64,000 nucleotides of DNA from Microcebus murinus (lineage: Eukaryota > Chordata > Mammalia > Primates > Cheirogaleidae). A model generated the notes under the pieces. The model was given only the letters and a program-made list of their open reading frames with translations, did not search any database and was not told the DNA's origin. The stretch covers positions 13,235,501 through 13,299,500 of the forward strand of contig NC_134108.1 of the NCBI RefSeq assembly GCF_040939455.1, in the 5' to 3' direction. The translations under genes and the position numbers were made by a program. This document shows, piece after piece, positions 59,056-64,000 of the stretch. Within the stretch, counting starts at the first letter, position 1. The number at the start of each line of letters is the position of its first letter.

Positions 59056-61624
59056 AAATATTGTTGTTGTCTTTTTTGGAAAATGTAATCTTCTACAATA
59101 TCGTCATATTTTGATAATATCCTTGTGTTACCAAATGGATGGAGCCTATTTAGTGAGAAACAGCAGGTGAAGTATCATCATACTTGTAAATTGACATTTC
59201 TTGGTTATAAGCGTATGAAGTCAAATCTCTTCTGAAATAAACTAGAATATTAAATTAATATCTATATCCGAACACTCACATTTTTAAATAGATAAATCTG
59301 GAAATAAAATGTGACTCTCGTTGTTAAAAAATGTTAATGAAATAAACAGAGAAGTGACCATCATATAAAATATTATTTAGATAAATAAATAGAAGAGATA
59401 CATGCATAGTAAAGGTCAGAATTCCTAATTATGAAAGTTAACAGGAAAACAGGGCTATAGACTTCACAAGATTAGCCAGCCTTCAAACCTCCAAAGGCAA
59501 CCTTCAAATCAAAGTCAGGATATCAAAATGAAAGAATTTGAAATTTTATATCTCATGAATTTAACAAAAGAAAAAGAGTTTGCTATTGTTTCTCTGCCTA
59601 TTGTGGGGAAAAAATGGTTTCTGCTATGGGTAGTTGTATATTAAGTAGAAAGAGCAACACTTTACAAATGCACAGACATATACATGTACCCCCACCCTCA
59701 CGAACACTGTCACATCATAGTGTATACAGGGGAAGAGATGCAGGAAGAAAAGAAGGTGTTGAGTTGTTATTCCAAGAAATACTTGTTTCTGGTGGTTCCC
59801 TTCAAAGTAAGTCCTATTGGATACTATAACCTTTTTGTAAGTAGGTAAAATATCATATAATAAATGCATAATTATTTTATTGGCATATTGCTTACAGGGG
59901 AGAAAACTCGATACTGTAAAAATGGGGAGATGTGATACCATCTAAGTGAGTGCAGAGCTTCATTTCAATCCTGTCTGGAAAATCACCAAAGTGATTAGAA
60001 ACATTTTCAGTATAAGAGAATGTTTTTATAATTTAAAATGTACTAACTATGTCATTTTTGAACTCAGTTGTTTTCATGGATCTTGGTGAATTATCAGGAT
60101 TTTAAATGTAAACTTTTGCAAAGTATGTGGCAGTTTTGTCCATATTTCTGCCTGGAAACACGGGCCCTGCATTAGCTGTGATTTCTTTAAGGCCCTGCAT
60201 TAATTATGGCTTCTAATGAAATTCTTTCTATTATTGAACCATTTGCAACAGGTTTTATTCTTGGTAAAGAACAAAAACACTTCAGTAGCCCCAGGGCTTA
60301 TGAGTACTCTTCCTATCCAAAGCTTGATTTAATTTATAGAAATGACCCCCCCCCAACAAATCTTTTCTCAATGTATGAACAATTGATTATCCATCTGATA
60401 ATGAAAGCTGGCATTTTGTGTGTGTATGTGTTCCTCAAGTTACTTTTAAATTACTAAAAATCCTATTTGCTTTAGCTCCCAATCTGTTTTCTATAGATCT
60501 TTCGTTAGTGTTCAATCATTGAGTCAAATTGTATCTCCATTTCCTCTGTTCTTTGAGGGTTATCTACTCTTCTTTAATCTAATTGGACTGAATGTGATTA
60601 GACTCAGGGAAACACAAAGACAAAGTTGGATTTTTCCACTAATTCTTCACAGCCAGATTTGGGAAAGTATAAAATAATTTTCCCACTTCCTACATCTAAT
60701 TTTAATGGGAAGGTCAAGAATTTGGCCATCCATTTTATATCTGCTGTGGCCTAAAATATGCCAAGGTTTTGAAAGCCTTTGGTCTATGTGTCATTGTCTC
60801 ACTTGGAGAATCTTTTTTTTTTTAGAGGAGGGGGTAACCACCATTCCATAGTAGTGATTCTTTAGTTACATCTCTGACAGATGTATGAAGGTAGGCCTCA
60901 GAAATTAATCTGATGGCAAAATGACTAGGTTTAGAGATGGAAACACACCAGGTTGCACAGGATTAGTCATCAGGAAACTTGGGGACAATGTACTCATGGA
61001 AACTGAGTGATTGAAAGAGGATAACACTGTGTAAGTACATGGGAGTATTGTCAAGTGGGCAGAGCAGGACTTAAAAATGAAGACTATGTGCTATGTGCTA
61101 GTGTTTCTGCCATAAATGCCTACTAATCAGTTATTCCCAACCTGCAGTTGTGAACTGTCCCCCAACATCTCTCACCATGTCACTGGACCTTGTTGGTAAA
61201 CACCATAACATTTTGCCTGCTCCAGACCACTTGAGAACTTGCTCATGCATAATAATTTTTATTTAGTTTACACGTATTCTATATATATAGAATGTGAATA
61301 TATACGAATAACTGCACGAAGCAAGCAGCTAATGCGGATTAGATTTAACATTAGTAAAAAAAGATGGGTTGATAGATTTTTTTTTTTAAAGAACCACAGC
61401 AGGAACAATTTAATAGCTGACTACATGGCTACCAGAAAGACATGCATGGGCATGTTTTGTTGATTAATCAAGGTCCACTTTATTCTTATTTGGCAGATTA
61501 TGCAATAGTTGTTTCCCAGAACATTAGTGCTAATGCTGCAAGAATTATAAGAGAAAGTTTGTTTAAACTGAATATTTTTAAAGAGATTATAGTCATATCA
61601 AGTTGCTAAGATATAAAGCGATAA
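59056..61624 (+). other. SYNE1: SYNE1 intron 2, no exon seen
   Basis: Unassigned AT-rich DNA with a 9-base C run near 60348-60356. Frames up to 105 codons (59624-59941, - strand) have no recognisable domain. Confidence 0.4.
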
Positions 61625-61878
61625 TAATAATCAGTAGCTTGGATTTAGTGCCTATTATGTTCCAGGAATTGTGCTATATGTTTTGCATGCATCTTACTAA
61701 TTTAGTTTCCAAGCAACCTTGTGAAGTAGCTGTTATTAGTTTCTCCATTTTAAAGATAAGGAAACTGATGGTCTAATAGATTGAGCAACTTGTTCAAGGT
61801 TACACAGCTAGTAAGTGGTGGTGAACTTAGTTTGTTCTGACTCCAAAGATCATGTTTATTTCTATGACACCACGCTCT
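61625..61878 (-). repeat. MIR SINE, minus strand
   Basis: Antisense MIR: AGTGCCTATTATGTTCCAGG, CAAGCAACCTTGTGAAGTAG, CATTTTAAAGATAAGGAAAC, AAGGTTACACAGCTAGTAAG and TGTTCTGACTCCAAAGATCA. Confidence 0.85.
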
Positions 61879-61997
61879 AAAAATAGAACATCTTATTTGA
61901 TTATTGAACTGTAGTGAAATGCAATATCACTTCTGTCTTGAGTGTTGTCATCAATCAGCTTAATTAAATTAACTTATGAATATTTTAAGGTTCTAAA

Positions 61998-62178
61998 GAA
62001 GTAGTTTTTGAACTTTATTTTGGATAAGAATTGCCTGAGAAGTGTTCCAGTGCAGACCTCTGTAAGCCTTGTCCCAGAGAGTCCCAATCAGGAGGCCTGA
62101 TGTGAAACCCAGGACAAGCACCACATTCTCACGCCATTGGTCCATGAACCACATTTCCACAGATACAAATCTAGAGAA
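61998..62178 (+). repeat. MER5A-like hAT element
   Basis: TAGTTTTTGAACTTTATTTT, GAATTGCCTGAGAAGTGTTC, CCCAGAGAGTCCCAATCAGG and a terminal TCCATGAACCACATTTCC follow the MER5A layout. The terminal inverted repeats are degraded. Confidence 0.55.
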
Positions 62179-64000
62179 ATGTAATTCAGCCCAGACCATT
62201 TTTTAAAAAGCTTCTTTTAAAATTGTTCAGCTTAATTTTATATTAGGAAAAAACTTTATCAAGTAAGTCTTCTGGATGTAGAAGCAGTCCTTTAGGACAT
62301 TTATTATATTCCCAGATTGAAGACTACTATCTTATACTATGGAGCTTAGAGAAAACCTAGTCAACTGTATACTTTTAGAGATGTGATTTATAGCTCAGAC
62401 GCAGGCATTCTTACATTTAAGGTTTTGACACTCATTTTTCTAAAGAGAACATGATCCCAACAGTTATTCTTTTAAAGTACTTTCATGGTGGCTTAAAGGA
62501 ACTAAAAATCATAGAAATGAAAAACAAAAACAAAAACAGCTAAGAGTGAACTGAAGTTCTGAGAGTCTTCTTCTATAAGAACTTAACAGTGAGTGGATCT
62601 CAGGGTAGCACACAGACTGGAGTCTATTCTAGGGATCTCAAAGTGTCAACGTGCCTGATAAAACCAGAATTTGGCTTATACATTGGGGGAAATCAATTAC
62701 TTTGACTACCTCAAATGTTTTAAATACTTGCACACAAACTTAGTAAAGAGCATATCCTCCAGGTGGACTTTTTCATCATTGAGAAGCAACTATAGTATTT
62801 ACTAAGCACCTGCTAATACTCATCCCCTTTCAGCCCTCCAAGCTTCATTTAGTCCAATTAATGAGATAATATTTGGACTAATGACCACACTGCTTAACTT
62901 TAATCAACTAATGACAAGAGAGTCGTGAAGGAAGCAAGACTGAGGGGACAGATGAAGGACATCCCAGTCCTTGTCCAGCTAGAATAGTTAACAGTCAGGT
63001 GTAGAAAGGAAGGACAGGTATAAAAGCAAAGAGAAGGTAATTACACAGGATTGAGCTTGGGGGGCTGCCTTTGTATAGGTACAGACACATTTTTAGACAA
63101 TTCTCCAAATCTCATCTATGAATACAAATATATAGATAAACACTGACACAGTAGATTTTTCCCTTATCTTCATTCTTCCTCCATTATGAGTCTCAAATCA
63201 TGTTACAAACTGGTGTCAATGAACCTGCTGTGTTTCTTTTAGGATAGGTAGGTGCTATTATCACTATTAGTTTGATCATCTTAATCAGATTTCTAAAAAA
63301 TGATTGACCAGATTTTTGAACATATGGATTAGAGTGCTGGGGTAACAGACTTTTATAGAGAAATCCTCAGAAAAATTTATGCAGAGAAGGTATAATTTAT
63401 GAGAGTCCCAAGGTTACATTCTCGGAATTTCATGAGGATGGGTTCTAAAAGCTTCTTGAACATTTATTCCTATATTCAAAATTAGAGAATGACACATTGG
63501 GGCTATCTGAGGGAAGGAGAGTTGTGAGGAATGGAATCCAACCTACTTTTTCCTTCTTTTCTCTCCAGCTTCTCTCACTTGGAGAAGTCAATCTCCTCCA
63601 TAGGGACCTCCATTAGGTACTGCCCAGAGGGGGGAGTTCTCCACCTCTAAGTGCCTCACCCTTAGAAAAGTATTCCTTTCTCTTTCTCCACCCTTTATTT
63701 TTCATTGCCTGAGGCTATTCAACTAGGTGTTATCTAAATAGAGCAATTGACAGTGAAGTGTGAATGATAAATAGACCTATCCTTCCCAGTAGGTGTTTAC
63801 ATTCTTCAAATGTTCATTAGACCTAAAGCAACTCCTTGTTTCAGAATTGGTGGCCAACATAGTTTTTATGCTCTATGTGCTTTCCCTGCCTACCCTAGTA
63901 AGCCAAATGGCCTGGAAAACACGCCAACACAACATCACTTCGTTAACACAAAACGCCAATGAGCGGATTTCATGGAATCAGTTTAATTCTATAGCTTTTG
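62179..64000 (+). other. SYNE1: SYNE1 intron 2, end of window
   Basis: Unassigned intronic DNA. I see no exon, and none of the SYNE1 calponin-homology coding sequence, up to the window edge. Confidence 0.4.

Overview
This is vertebrate nuclear DNA, most likely from a strepsirrhine primate (lemur or loris group). Three Alu copies share an internal segment typical of lemur and loris Alus, and two young-looking L1 fragments resemble strepsirrhine L1. Mammal-wide L2, MIR, MER5 and ERVL-MaLR repeats make up much of the rest. No bacterial, plasmid or phage features are present. The only protein-coding sequence I can support is the first coding exon of SYNE1 (nesprin-1), on the + strand.

Layout. 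Positions 1-14,000 read as intergenic DNA upstream of the gene, filled with old repeats: MaLR LTRs, three L2 copies, a MIR and a probable retroviral solo LTR. About 14,090-14,890 is a CpG island with GC boxes and a nine-copy GC-rich 7-bp tandem repeat. It is the probable SYNE1 promoter and non-coding first exon, with candidate splice donors at 14,302 and 14,884. The putative first intron runs from 14,884 to 22,432. Exon 22,433-22,710 carries 211 nt of 5' UTR with three small upstream ORFs, then the SYNE1 start codon at 22,644 in a strong Kozak context, then 22 codons and one extra base before a GTAAGG donor. From 22,711 to the end of the window (over 41 kb) I find no further exon. This is the 5' part of a very long intron holding three Alus, several L1 fragments of different ages, L2, MIR and MER5 copies, and microsatellites including a ~236-bp polypyrimidine tract.

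How the parts relate. The CpG island, the 5' UTR exon with its upstream ORFs and the start-codon exon form the 5' end of a full-length nesprin-1 transcript. The exons for the actin-binding calponin-homology domains lie beyond the window. Everything else is repeat-derived or unassigned non-coding DNA. Almost all open reading frames over 60 codons are chance frames, CpG-island frames or transposon remnants. I found no evidence of a previously undescribed biological system. The most noteworthy items are the promoter tandem repeat, the 5' UTR upstream ORFs, two structurally unusual L1 insertions and an old repeat with a motif that may be shared across vertebrates.
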